From assembly GCF_900177645.1 (NCBI RefSeq), contig NZ_FXAO01000007.1, positions 1 through 64,000 of the forward strand: a DNA stretch of 64,000 nucleotides, given 5' to 3'. The stretch comes from Arenibacter troitsensis. Lineage in GTDB: Bacteria; Bacteroidota; Bacteroidia; Flavobacteriales; Flavobacteriaceae. The translations under genes and the position numbers were made by a program. This document shows positions 20,592-29,751 of the stretch, one piece after another. The stretch's first letter is position 1. Each line of letters begins with the position of its first letter. The notes beneath the pieces are model-generated. The model saw nothing but the letters and a program-made list of their open reading frames with translations. It did not search any database and was not told where the DNA came from.

Positions 20592-22103
20592 CTATAGGAG
20601 GCTCAGGGCCGTTTTAATTCTATTGATACTATCGGTTTTACCTATTAGGGCCATAATGTCGAAAATATGGGGCCCTTTCATTTCGCCAACAATGACCAGT
20701 CTGAGTGGGGGCATTACTTTTCCAAAGGATAGTTCATTTTCTGTTATCCATTGTTTTACCTGGGTTTCAAGGTTTTGTGATCCGAAGTCGTCCAACCCTT
20801 CCAAATGGGAAACCAACTGGCCCATAATGCTTGCAGTATCTTCTTTCCACTGCTTTTTAACTGCTTTTTCATCATATTCACTTGGAGCTAAAAAGAAGTA
20901 ATTTCCCAATTCCCAAAAATCTTTTACAAAAGTGGCACGCTCTTTAATTAGGTCAACCACCAGTTTTACAAATTCGGCATTATTTTTATCGTTTGGGAGG
21001 GTTATCCCTTTAGTATTCATGTGCAGCATAAAGGCATTGGCAAGTACTGTATTGTCCTGAATTTGCATGTAGTGCTGATTATACCATTTGGTTTTGTCTG
21101 GATCAAAGCGTGCTCCTGATTTGTTGACCCTCTCCAAGCTAAATGTGGAAATAAGTTCTTCTAGTGAAAATATCTCTTGTTCAGTACCTGGATTCCAGCC
21201 TAATAGGGCCAAGAAGTTCGTGACAGCTTCAGGAAAATACCCTGCTTCCCTATATCCTATGGAATCGTTCCATGTAAGGGGAAATACCGGAAATCCCATT
21301 TTCTCCCCATCCCTTTTGCTAAGTTTTCCTTTGCCCACTGGTTTCATGATTAGGGGCAAATGGGCAAATTTTGGGGCTTCCCAACCAAAGGCATCGTATA
21401 GTTGCTGGTGTAGCGCCAAAGAAGGTAACCATTCTTCTCCGCGTATAACATGTGTAATGTCCATTAAATGGTCATCCACTATATTGGCCAAATGGTAGGT
21501 GGGCATGCCGTCGCTTTTAAACAAAACCTTATCGTCCAAAGTATTGGTATCTATTTTAATATCGCCCCTTATAAGATCGGTTAAATGTAATTCCGAGTCC
21601 TGAGGTGTTTTAAATCTTATGACATATTCTTCCCCGGCTTGTAGTTTGGCTTTAGTTTCCTCTGGACTTAAAGACAATGAATTGGAAAGCTTTAACCTAT
21701 TGTGATAATTGTATATGAAGGTTTTTCCCTTTTCTTCATGGTCTTTTCTATGAAAATCGAGATTCTCATTGGTATCAAAGGCGTAATAGGCATGGCCCTT
21801 TTCGATAAGGCTATCCGCATATTTTTGATATAATTCTTTTCTCTCGCTTTGCCTGTAGGGACCATATCCACCATCTTTTCCTGGGCCTTCATCGTAAGGT
21901 ATATTACACCAATTTAAGGCTTCTATTATATATTGTTCTGCCCCTTCTACATACCTATTTTGATCGGTATCCTCAATTCTTAGAATGAAGTCGCCCTTAT
22001 GCTTTTTGGCGTACAAATAATTGAATAAGGCGGTTCTAACACCGCCAATATGTAGAGGTCCTGTTGGACTGGGAGCAAAGCGAACTCTTACTTTCTTGGT
22101 CAT
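20592..22103 (-). CDS. gltX: glutamyl-tRNA synthetase
   Basis: 503 residues, normal for bacterial GluRS. The protein charges tRNA-Glu. The class I HIGH motif appears as PTGPLHIGGVRTALFNYL (about residues 13-30) and the KMSKS loop as GKGKLSKRDGEKMG. The C-terminal third is the helical anticodon-binding domain. The ATG at 22103 gives the typical start MTKKVRVRFAPSPTG. A -7 element match lies 18 bp upstream. With glnS in the same window, the two charging routes for Glu and Gln appear separate. Confidence 0.97.
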   Translation of the reverse strand: MTKKVRVRFAPSPTGPLHIGGVRTALFNYLYAKKHKGDFILRIEDTDQNRYVEGAEQYIIEALNWCNIPYDEGPGKDGGYGPYRQSERKELYQKYADSLIEKGHAYYAFDTNENLDFHRKDHEEKGKTFIYNYHNRLKLSNSLSLSPEETKAKLQAGEEYVIRFKTPQDSELHLTDLIRGDIKIDTNTLDDKVLFKSDGMPTYHLANIVDDHLMDITHVIRGEEWLPSLALHQQLYDAFGWEAPKFAHLPLIMKPVGKGKLSKRDGEKMGFPVFPLTWNDSIGYREAGYFPEAVTNFLALLGWNPGTEQEIFSLEELISTFSLERVNKSGARFDPDKTKWYNQHYMQIQDNTVLANAFMLHMNTKGITLPNDKNNAEFVKLVVDLIKERATFVKDFWELGNYFFLAPSEYDEKAVKKQWKEDTASIMGQLVSHLEGLDDFGSQNLETQVKQWITENELSFGKVMPPLRLVIVGEMKGPHIFDIMALIGKTDSINRIKTALSLL

Positions 22104-22120
22104 GAAGTATTATTTTTGCG

Positions 22121-22128
22121 CAAAGATA
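22121..22128 (-). promoter_or_regulatory. candidate -7 element (TATCTTTG) for gltX
   Basis: Read on the minus strand, this is an exact match to TAnnTTTG 17 bp before the gltX start codon. No clear -33 TTG is visible. The spacer here is shared with the divergent DUF4175 gene. Confidence 0.45.
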
Positions 22129-22213
22129 CATAAAGCGTTCTATTTTGGGATTCGGTTTTGGTTGCTTTGGGACTAGGGGGCTTTTTTGTACCTTGGTTAT
22201 AAAATGATCTAAT

Positions 22214-25200
22214 TTGGATAATTATAATAAAATATTAGATAAGCTTAATGCCTTTATTGCAAAGTTCTATACCAAGATGTTGCTTAAGGGGTTACTTCTT
22301 TTTTTGGCATTTGGATTGCTTTTCTTTTTGGTGGTAGTTGGAATAGAATATTTTTTGTGGTTGAGTTCTACTGGGAGATTGTTGCTTTTAGTGCTATTTG
22401 TTGGTGTTGAATTGTATTTGTTGTGGAAATTTATTGTTACTCCTTTATCTTTCTTATTAAGATGGAAGCGGGGCTTAAGTAATAAGGAAGCCTCCCTTCT
22501 TATAGGTAAACATTTTCCTGAGGTAGAGGATAAGCTTTTTAATCTATTGGATTTAGCCGAAAGTAATACTAAGTCGGAATTGCTGTTGGCCAGTATTCAA
22601 CAAAGATCTATGGAATTGAGTGTTGTTCCTTTCGTAAAGGCTGTGAATCTTAAGGAAAATATAGGATACGCCAAATATTTATTATTACCTCTTATTATTT
22701 TCGTTTTAATTTGGGTATCTGGGGATGTAGTTTCCTATTTCAGTTCGTATAAGAGGGTCGTTAATTACGATTTGGCCTATGAGCCGCCCGCTCCTTTTAC
22801 CTTTAAATTATTGACTTCTAGTTTGGATGTGCTGGAGGGCAAATCCTTAACGGTTTCGTTAACCACGGAAGGGAGGGTTAAACCGGAAAGTGTTTCCATT
22901 GTGGTAGATGGTAAGGAGTTCCTTTTGCAGTTCAAAGAGGGGCTTTACCAATACGAATTTACCCGTCCTTTGAAGAGTACTTCCTTCTATTTTATATCTA
23001 ATGGGTTTAGGTCAAAAGAGTTTTTTTTAAATGTTCTTACGGCTCCTAGTATTGTAGATTTTGAAATGTTTTTGGACTATCCGGATTACACTGAAAGGGA
23101 GGATGAGGTAATTAAAAGTACTGGTAATGCTGTTTTTCCTGAAGGAACAAGTGTTTCATGGAAGATGAAGACCCGTACTACGGATGAGGTTCTTTTTAAT
23201 GTAGGGGATAGTATTCAGAGGTTTCATAGGGTTGGGGACATATTTAATTTCAATAGGCGGATTTATTCTAATTTGGACTATGAATTGTCCATTTCTAATG
23301 GAAATGTTGCTAACTATGAAAAGTTGGGTTATCGCTTTACCGTTGTTAGGGATGCTTTTCCGAGTTTACGGGTAGATCAGGTTCTTGATTCCTTAAATCC
23401 TAATCTATCATATTATGTAGGGGAGGCTACAGATGATTATAGGTTGAACACGGTTAGATTGATCTATTTTAAGAATGGTCGGGAGAATAAGAATGTTTTG
23501 GTGTTGTCCAATCCAAATGTGAATTATAATAAGTTTTATTACACCTTTCCGTCTGGTTTGGATTTGGAGGAAGGTGAGGTTTATGATTTCTATTTTGAAG
23601 TTGTGGATAATGATGCCTTTCATAATGGAAAGGTGACTAAGAGTCAAGTCTTTAGTTCGGTTTTGCTCAACGATAATCAATTGAAAGACAAAGAATTAGT
23701 GTTTCAAAAGTCTATTCTCAAGAATCTGGACAAATCTTTGGAAATGTCAAAGGAACAGCAGAAAAATTTAAAGGAGATTAATAGGCAGGATAGGGAAAAT
23801 AGTGGGCTTAGTTTTTCAGATCAAAATAGGATCAAGGATTTTTTAAAGCAGCAGGAGGTGCAGGAGGATTTAATGAAAAAGTTTAGTGGGCAATTGAAGG
23901 ATAATCTTAAGAAGTCGGAAGAAGATAGTAAGTTAAAGAAACTTCTAGAAGAACGTTTGGAAAGGCAGGAGTTGGAGGCTAAGAAGAATGAAAGGTTGTT
24001 GGAGGAGCTGAATAGGTTGGCAGAAAAGATGGACAAGGATGAACTGGCTAAGCGGTTGGAGGAACTTGGTAAGAAGCAAAGATATGCAGATCGTAATTTG
24101 GAACAATTGTTGGAGCTGACCAAACGTTATTATATTCAACAAAAGGCGGATCAGCTTAGTATGGAATTAGAAAAGTTGGCAGGTAAACAGCTATCATTAA
24201 TTTCCGAGGAATTTGAAAGGAAAAGGAAGGAATTAAAGGAGGAACAGAGTAAACTGGGTTCTGAATTTGATCGGGTTTCTAAGGAATTGGAAGAATTGAG
24301 GAAGGATGATACTAGTCTGAAGAAGCCAATGGGTTTGAAGATTGATGAGGAGAAAATTGATGCAATTAGGCGTGAACTTGATGATGCTTTGGAAGAGATT
24401 GGTAAACAAATTAATTCAGAAAATGGGTCTCAAGATGGGAATAATCTCTCCGAGAAGACTAAATCCAAACAAAGGTCGGCTGCAAAAAAAATGAGAGATT
24501 TGGCGGACGATTTGTCGGCTGCTAGTTCTGGTGGAGGAGGGGGTTCTTCTACTGCGGAAGATGCTGAGATGCTGAGGCAATTATTGGATAATTTAATCAC
24601 TTTTTCTTTTAAACAGGAAGGATTGTATAAGAGTTTGGCCCAGACTGAATTGTCAGGTACGGTTAACAGTACAGGTATTAAAAGACAACAAGAATTGAGG
24701 GAATTGTTCAAACATGTAGATGATAGTTTGTTTGCCTTATCCTTGAGACAGGCTGAACTCTCAGAATTCGTAAATGAACAAATTACTGAAGTGTATTATA
24801 ATTTGGATAAGGCTTTGGAGAGTATGGCGGAGAGTGAAATGTATCAAGGAGCTTCTTATCAAAAATATGTTCTTAACGCAGCTAATAATCTAAGTGATTT
24901 TTTGGCCAATGTTTTGGAGAACTTACAGCAGAGTATGAGTCCAAGTATGGGTAAGGGGGAGGGAGAAGGTTTTCAATTGCCGGATATTATTTTGGGCCAG
25001 GAAAAGTTGGGTGAGAAATTGGCAGAGATGGGAAAAAAGGGCTCTGAAGGCGGTAGTTCTGGCGAGGGAAAGAAAGGCAAAGGAGAAGAAGGTAATTCTG
25101 GGAAGAATGGAAATGATGGTAAAGATGGTGATGGAGAGGCAGGAGATAATGGTAAAGAAGGCGGTAATGGCAAGGGGAAGGGTTCTAAGGAAGGGCAAGG

Positions 25201-25693
25201 ATCTGGAACCGGCCAGGGTGGCGGAGGTGGAAGCGAGGGTGGTTCTGGTGGAAGTCAGTGGGGGCCTAGTGAAGAGGAACTAAATGAATTATTTGAGATT
25301 TACAAAGAACAGCAACTATTGCGAGAACAACTTGAGGATCAATTAAAGAACCTTATTAATAACGATGATCGTAAGTTGGGTGAAAAATTGTTGAAGCAGA
25401 TGGAGGATTTTCAAAATGATTTATTGAGAAGTGGAGTTACCCAGCAAACTATTAATAAGATGAACAACATTAATAGGGAAATGTTGAAGTTGGATAATGC
25501 CGCTATTAAACAGGGCAAGTCTAAAGAGAGGGAGAGCAAGAGTAATGTTAATTTCTTTGAGAACCCCATTCTTACTAGGCCCTCAATATTAGATAATTAT
25601 CGTAATGATGTGGAGATTTTAAATAGACAAGCATTACCTTTGCAGCAAAATTTTCAAATAAGGGTGAAAGAATATTTTAGGATTGATGATTGA
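22214..25693 (+). CDS. DUF4175-family large membrane protein
   Basis: 1,159 residues. Three hydrophobic segments near the N-terminus (about 24-45, 50-72 and 152-172) precede a large domain rich in beta structure (about 190-490). A long, highly charged coiled coil with KKLLEERLERQELEAKKNERLLEEL-type heptads follows (about 490-790). Then comes a glycine/lysine/glutamate low-complexity stretch (about 935-1020) and a helical C-terminus. The family is widespread in Bacteroidota and its function is not known. The only start fitting the family N-terminus is TTG at 22214 (DNYNKILDKLNAFI); an ATG at 22204 meets a stop after two codons. The gene overlaps ybeY by 8 bp and begins an operon that continues to mnmG. 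Confidence 0.85.
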   Translation: MDNYNKILDKLNAFIAKFYTKMLLKGLLLFLAFGLLFFLVVVGIEYFLWLSSTGRLLLLVLFVGVELYLLWKFIVTPLSFLLRWKRGLSNKEASLLIGKHFPEVEDKLFNLLDLAESNTKSELLLASIQQRSMELSVVPFVKAVNLKENIGYAKYLLLPLIIFVLIWVSGDVVSYFSSYKRVVNYDLAYEPPAPFTFKLLTSSLDVLEGKSLTVSLTTEGRVKPESVSIVVDGKEFLLQFKEGLYQYEFTRPLKSTSFYFISNGFRSKEFFLNVLTAPSIVDFEMFLDYPDYTEREDEVIKSTGNAVFPEGTSVSWKMKTRTTDEVLFNVGDSIQRFHRVGDIFNFNRRIYSNLDYELSISNGNVANYEKLGYRFTVVRDAFPSLRVDQVLDSLNPNLSYYVGEATDDYRLNTVRLIYFKNGRENKNVLVLSNPNVNYNKFYYTFPSGLDLEEGEVYDFYFEVVDNDAFHNGKVTKSQVFSSVLLNDNQLKDKELVFQKSILKNLDKSLEMSKEQQKNLKEINRQDRENSGLSFSDQNRIKDFLKQQEVQEDLMKKFSGQLKDNLKKSEEDSKLKKLLEERLERQELEAKKNERLLEELNRLAEKMDKDELAKRLEELGKKQRYADRNLEQLLELTKRYYIQQKADQLSMELEKLAGKQLSLISEEFERKRKELKEEQSKLGSEFDRVSKELEELRKDDTSLKKPMGLKIDEEKIDAIRRELDDALEEIGKQINSENGSQDGNNLSEKTKSKQRSAAKKMRDLADDLSAASSGGGGGSSTAEDAEMLRQLLDNLITFSFKQEGLYKSLAQTELSGTVNSTGIKRQQELRELFKHVDDSLFALSLRQAELSEFVNEQITEVYYNLDKALESMAESEMYQGASYQKYVLNAANNLSDFLANVLENLQQSMSPSMGKGEGEGFQLPDIILGQEKLGEKLAEMGKKGSEGGSSGEGKKGKGEEGNSGKNGNDGKDGDGEAGDNGKEGGNGKGKGSKEGQGSGTGQGGGGGSEGGSGGSQWGPSEEELNELFEIYKEQQLLREQLEDQLKNLINNDDRKLGEKLLKQMEDFQNDLLRSGVTQQTINKMNNINREMLKLDNAAIKQGKSKERESKSNVNFFENPILTRPSILDNYRNDVEILNRQALPLQQNFQIRVKEYFRIDD

Positions 25694-26105
25694 TTTCCAC
25701 TACGAAACAGATTTTAGTATTGATGATGAAGCCAAGTTTGCCGATTGGATTAGTAGGATAATTCTTTCGGAGGATAAGGTTTTTAGCCAATTGGATTTTA
25801 TATTTTGTGATGATGATTATTTGTTAAAGATAAATCAGGACTATCTTGATCATGATACCTACACGGATATTATTACTTTTCCTTATGAGGATATGAGTGG
25901 CATAGCTGGAGATATTTTTATTTCTATTGAACGAGTGAAGGAAAATGCACTGGATTTCGGTGTTGAATTTTACTTGGAATTAAAGCGGGTTATGGCACAT
26001 GGGGTTCTTCACCTTTTGGGATATGGCGACAAAAGTGAAGAGGAAACCATGCAAATGAGGCTAAAGGAAGATGAAAAAATTAAATTGTTCCACGTGGAAC
26101 ATTGA
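25686..26105 (+). CDS. ybeY: endoribonuclease YbeY (rRNA maturation factor)
   Basis: 139 residues. YbeY is a metal-dependent endoribonuclease of 16S rRNA 3'-end maturation and 70S quality control. The metal site appears as MAHGVLHLLGYGDKS: the first two histidines are present, and Asp stands where E. coli has the third. I believe this is usual in Bacteroidota. The ATG at 25686 overlaps the DUF4175 stop by 8 bp; a TTG one codon earlier is less likely. The last codons (Phe-His-Val-Glu-His-stop) double as a perfect parS-like palindrome (26086-26101), so the C-terminus is tied to that DNA site. mnmG begins 5 bp after the stop. Confidence 0.93.
   Translation: MIDFHYETDFSIDDEAKFADWISRIILSEDKVFSQLDFIFCDDDYLLKINQDYLDHDTYTDIITFPYEDMSGIAGDIFISIERVKENALDFGVEFYLELKRVMAHGVLHLLGYGDKSEEETMQMRLKEDEKIKLFHVEH
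26086..26101. promoter_or_regulatory. parS-like centromere site (TGTTCCACGTGGAACA)
   Basis: A perfect 16 bp palindrome matching the bacterial parS pattern tGTTnCACGTGnAACa bound by ParB. It lies wholly inside the 3' end of ybeY. A second copy lies 1,913 bp away (centre to centre), just past mnmG. ParB would spread from such sites to organise the replication-origin region. Confidence 0.8.
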
Positions 26106-26110
26106 AAATT

Positions 26111-27979
26111 ATGTTTGAAAAGGAATACGATGTTATAGTGGTTGGAGCTGGTCATGCTGGAGCGGAAGCTGCTGCTGCTGCTGCCAATTTGGGTTCTAAA
26201 ACCTTATTGGTTACAATGAACTTACAGACCATTGGACAGATGTCCTGTAATCCTGCAATGGGCGGAATTGCTAAGGGACAGATTGTTCGGGAAATAGATG
26301 CTCTTGGTGGATATAGTGGTATTGTTAGTGACAAGAGTGCCATACAATTTAAGATGCTCAATAAAAGTAAAGGCCCAGCCATGTGGAGTCCTAGGACTCA
26401 AAATGATAGGATGCGGTTTGCTGAGGAATGGCGAATGGCTTTGGAGAATACTCCAAATGTGGATTTTTATCAGGAAATGGTGTCTGGTCTATTGGTAGAA
26501 AATGGTCGTGCCGTAGGGGTGAAAACTTCTCTTGGATTAGATATTAAATCAAGAGCTGTAGTGCTAACCAACGGTACCTTCTTAAATGGATTAATTCACA
26601 TTGGGGACAAACAGTTTGGTGGGGGAAGGGCTGGTGAAAAGGCCGCTACTGGCATTACTGAACAATTAGTGGAATTGGGTTTTGAAAGTGGTAGAATGAA
26701 GACGGGTACACCTCCACGTGTAGATGGTCGTTCATTGGATTATTCAGTTATGATCCCACAACCTGGTGATGATATTCCCGAGAAATTTTCATATTCTGAC
26801 ACCAAGGCTTTGACCCATCAGAGGGATTGTTATATGACCCATACCAGTCTTTTGGTTCACGATTTGCTTAGGGAAGGTTTTGATCGCTCCCCTATGTTCA
26901 ATGGTAGAATTAAGAGTTTGGGGCCTAGATATTGTCCTTCTATTGAAGATAAGATCAATAGGTTTGCTGACAAGGATAGTCATCAGCTTTTTGTTGAGCC
27001 GGAGGGGTGGAATACGGTGGAGGTCTACGTTAATGGATTTTCGACTTCCTTGCCAGAGGATGTTCAGTACAAAGCTTTGAAATCTGTCAAGGGTTTTGAA
27101 AATGTGAAGTTCTTTAGGCCGGGTTATGCCATCGAATATGACTATTTTCCGCCTACACAGTTGAAGCATACATTAGAAACCAAGCTTATAAATAATTTAT
27201 ATTTTGCTGGACAGATTAATGGCACAACGGGTTACGAGGAGGCAGCTTCACAAGGTTTAATGGCTGGAATAAATGCACATTTAAAAATCAACGAGAAGGA
27301 GGCTTTTATACTAAACAGGGACGAGGCTTATATTGGAGTTTTGGTTGATGATCTTATTACCAAGGGTACTGAGGAGCCTTATCGGATGTTTACTTCCAGG
27401 GCGGAATACAGGACTCTTTTACGTCAGGATAATGCCGATTTAAGACTTACGCCCAGGAGTTATGAGATGGGATTGGCTAGAATTGATAGGTTGAAAAAAA
27501 TGGAGGAGAAGGAGAGAAAGTCCAATGCTTTTGTTGAATTTTTCAGGGAAACTAGTTTTAGACCAGATGATATTAATCCTATTTTAGAGAGTGTGGATTC
27601 GTCTAAAGTTAGGCAACCCGACAAGATGTTTAAGGTGTTTTCTAGACCAAGGGTTACAATGGATCATATGTTGCAATTGGAGGAGGTTTCTGCCTTTGTG
27701 GCTGAGAATAATTTGGACAGGGAGATATTGGAACAAGCGGAAATTCAGGTTAAATATTCAGGTTATATCGCCAAAGAAAAGAATAACGCAGATAAGCTAC
27801 AGCGTCTCGAAAATATTAAAATTCCCAAGGGATTTGACTATAGTAAGCTTAAATCACTTTCTTATGAAGCTAGGGAAAAGTTGAAGGCAATACAGCCTGT
27901 AACTATATCCCAGGCCTCTAGAATTAGTGGGGTTTCTCCTAGCGATATTAGTGTATTGCTGGTCTATATGGGACGATAG
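26111..27979 (+). CDS. mnmG: tRNA uridine-5-carboxymethylaminomethyl modification enzyme MnmG (GidA)
   Basis: 622 residues, normal for the family. With MnmE it makes the cmnm5U34 modification in tRNA wobble positions, using FAD, methylene-THF and glycine or ammonium. The FAD-binding motif VVGAGHAGAEAA lies at about residues 9-20. The family signatures GQMSCNPAMGGIAKGQIVREIDALGG and NGTTGYEEAASQG are intact, as is the C-terminal GVSPSDISVLLVYM. ATG 26111 (MFEKEYDVIVVG) is preferred over an in-frame TTG at 26102. The gene is last in the DUF4175-ybeY-mnmG operon and is bracketed by two parS-like palindromes. gidA is often near the origin in other bacteria. Confidence 0.97.
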   Translation: MFEKEYDVIVVGAGHAGAEAAAAAANLGSKTLLVTMNLQTIGQMSCNPAMGGIAKGQIVREIDALGGYSGIVSDKSAIQFKMLNKSKGPAMWSPRTQNDRMRFAEEWRMALENTPNVDFYQEMVSGLLVENGRAVGVKTSLGLDIKSRAVVLTNGTFLNGLIHIGDKQFGGGRAGEKAATGITEQLVELGFESGRMKTGTPPRVDGRSLDYSVMIPQPGDDIPEKFSYSDTKALTHQRDCYMTHTSLLVHDLLREGFDRSPMFNGRIKSLGPRYCPSIEDKINRFADKDSHQLFVEPEGWNTVEVYVNGFSTSLPEDVQYKALKSVKGFENVKFFRPGYAIEYDYFPPTQLKHTLETKLINNLYFAGQINGTTGYEEAASQGLMAGINAHLKINEKEAFILNRDEAYIGVLVDDLITKGTEEPYRMFTSRAEYRTLLRQDNADLRLTPRSYEMGLARIDRLKKMEEKERKSNAFVEFFRETSFRPDDINPILESVDSSKVRQPDKMFKVFSRPRVTMDHMLQLEEVSAFVAENNLDREILEQAEIQVKYSGYIAKEKNNADKLQRLENIKIPKGFDYSKLKSLSYEAREKLKAIQPVTISQASRISGVSPSDISVLLVYMGR

Positions 27980-27996
27980 ATTTGAATGGAATACTA

Positions 27997-28016
27997 AATG
28001 TTCCACGTGGAACATT
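27997..28016. promoter_or_regulatory. parS-like centromere site, 20 bp perfect palindrome
   Basis: The same 16 bp core as the site at 26086-26101 (TGTTCCACGTGGAACA), extended to 20 bp by AA/TT on either side. It starts 18 bp after the mnmG stop, in non-coding DNA. Two identical copies within 2 kb make chance or a simple terminator unlikely; no T-tract follows. Confidence 0.82.
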
Positions 28017-28624
28017 GGTCAATTTCATGCGTTTTAATGACTATTTAAGCAACTAAAAATTTGGTATTATAGAAAGGTGTTTGTCAAGTTAAATTGGCAA
28101 TCACTTTTTTTTGTGCTTCTATGGAATATGCTGTTTGGGCTAAGAAAATTAATTAATGGCTAAAACTACTGGTAAATATTTTATCCAAAATATCTAAGTA
28201 CCATCATGCTATTATTTGTATTTTTTGATTTGGGATTGTCTTGTAAAAATGACATTTAGGAGTCGCGGATGTATACGTGTAATTATTTGAATTGTACTAT
28301 TGTTTTAAGAAGTTTGAAATTTATGTTTAGGTCATATTAATGTTATTTGAAGCAAGAAAGAGAGAATATGAATTTGATATTTTTTAAATCTTTTGGAAAC
28401 TTATTGTAACAAGTCTATTTCAAATTTGTTTTCACTTATTGTCAATTTAATGATGAAAGTTTTGGCTATGTATTTTATTTGAAAATATGTTATTGAAGAT
28501 TTCTTTGGGTTAGGGTATTGTAGTTGTAATAGCTAAAATCTTCCTGTCATTTCACTTTTATAGACTACGGTTTTGAAGTATCTTCGTAGCTTATGAAAAT
28601 GATTTTTATCGGCCTTACGGAACT
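28017..28624. other. 608 bp AT-rich non-coding stretch beside the second parS-like site
   Basis: No gene, tRNA or strong hairpin is recognised. One DnaA-box-like string (TTATCCAAA, one mismatch from TTATCCACA) occurs near 28180, but there is no cluster of boxes. The stretch is long and very AT-rich for the end of one operon and the start of a methyltransferase gene. It may hold that gene's promoter. Confidence 0.4.
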
Positions 28625-29455
28625 ATGAAGCTTTATTTGGAAACCAAGGATTATACCCTCACTGGAGAGTCGTTTAAATTAATGCACGATCCTGTTTTGG
28701 ACATGTTGATTACTGAACCACAACCAGAGAATCTTGGGCGGTATTATGAAAGCGAAGATTATATTTCCCATACCGATGCCAAGAAGTCCTTGGTGGATAA
28801 AATGTATCATACGGTAAAAGGTTACAATCTTAAGAGTAAGCTTTCGCTAATTAATTCCTATGCGAGTACGGATAAAACCCTTTTGGATGTAGGAGCCGGT
28901 ACTGGTGATTTTTTGGTGGGAGCAAAACATGATGGCTGGAAAATTACGGGTATTGAACCCAATGGATTGGCAAGGCTTAAAGCAGGGGATAAGGGTGTTT
29001 TACTTTTGGATGATCTGAACACTTTACCAATTGGTCAAAAATTTGAGGTTATTACCCTTTGGCATGTTTTGGAACATTTACCTGATCTTGATTCGCAGAT
29101 AGCCAAATTGGTCGGACTCCTAACTGAAGACGGAACCTTGGTGGTTGCGGTTCCCAATTTTAGATCTTACGATGCCGAATATTATAAAGAGTATTGGGCG
29201 GCTTTTGATGTGCCACGGCATCTTTGGCATTTTTCCCAAAAGAGTATTCAAGCTATCTTTGGAAAATATGGAATGAAATTGGTACGGACCAAGCCCATGT
29301 TTTTTGATGCCTTCTATGTTGCTCTTCTTTCCGAAAAATATAAGAATGGCAAACAAAACTTTATAAGGGCTTTTTTAATTGGTTTAATTTCCAATTTCCG
29401 CGCTTTGAGGTCTAAGGAGTATTCCTCCTTGATCTATGTGTTTAGAAGGCACTAA
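28625..29455 (+). CDS. class I SAM-dependent methyltransferase
   Basis: 276 residues. The SAM-binding motif I reads LLDVGAGTGDFL (about residues 88-99), with an acidic IEPN further on for the ribose and a post-I/motif II block EVITLWHVLEHLPDL (about 140-154). The last is typical of UbiG/Methyltransf_23-type O- or C-methyltransferases. The N-terminal ~75 residues (LMHDPVLDMLITEPQP...YYESEDYISH) match the usual lead-in of a Bacteroidota subfamily with unassigned substrate. It stands alone in its transcription unit. It lacks the cysteine pattern of arsenite methyltransferase, so it should not be taken as the missing ArsM of the 33-36 kb group. Confidence 0.85.
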   Translation: MKLYLETKDYTLTGESFKLMHDPVLDMLITEPQPENLGRYYESEDYISHTDAKKSLVDKMYHTVKGYNLKSKLSLINSYASTDKTLLDVGAGTGDFLVGAKHDGWKITGIEPNGLARLKAGDKGVLLLDDLNTLPIGQKFEVITLWHVLEHLPDLDSQIAKLVGLLTEDGTLVVAVPNFRSYDAEYYKEYWAAFDVPRHLWHFSQKSIQAIFGKYGMKLVRTKPMFFDAFYVALLSEKYKNGKQNFIRAFLIGLISNFRALRSKEYSSLIYVFRRH

Positions 29456-29720
29456 AACACATTTTAAAGGCCTTTAAGAGCAGTTGTGCTGCCGAAACGA
29501 TAAATGACATTAGGCTCTTGAGAAGTGTTTTTTATGGCCAATTTAAGCGGGTCAAAAGAATAGTTATTTTTGATGGTTTTGGTTTTTGTAATCAATTTAT
29601 TTTATTGTATACATATGCAGTGTTTTTATCTGGTGAAATGGGTGTTTGGTGGGGCATTGGAATTAAGGGGTTACTGTTATGAATAATATTATTTTTTCTC
29701 TTATTGTAAAAAAGCTTTTC

Positions 29721-29728
29721 TATTTTTG
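29721..29728 (+). promoter_or_regulatory. candidate -7 element (TATTTTTG) for the OmpH-like gene
   Basis: An exact TAnnTTTG match 23 bp before the ATG at 29752. A TTG lies at 29704-29706, but at a spacing (14 nt) shorter than usual for the -33 element. Confidence 0.4.
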
Positions 29729-29751
29729 CCCAAATTTAAACTAAAGAGAAA

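Noticed and set aside
28017-28624. Replication origin (oriC)
   Set aside because: Only one imperfect DnaA-box-like string was seen and no dnaA gene is near. The parS-like sites alone suggest origin proximity but do not locate an origin.
28625-29455. The methyltransferase as the missing ArsM of the arsenosugar group
   Set aside because: It has UbiG-like motifs, no conserved cysteine set of arsenite methyltransferases, and lies about 4 kb away in its own unit.
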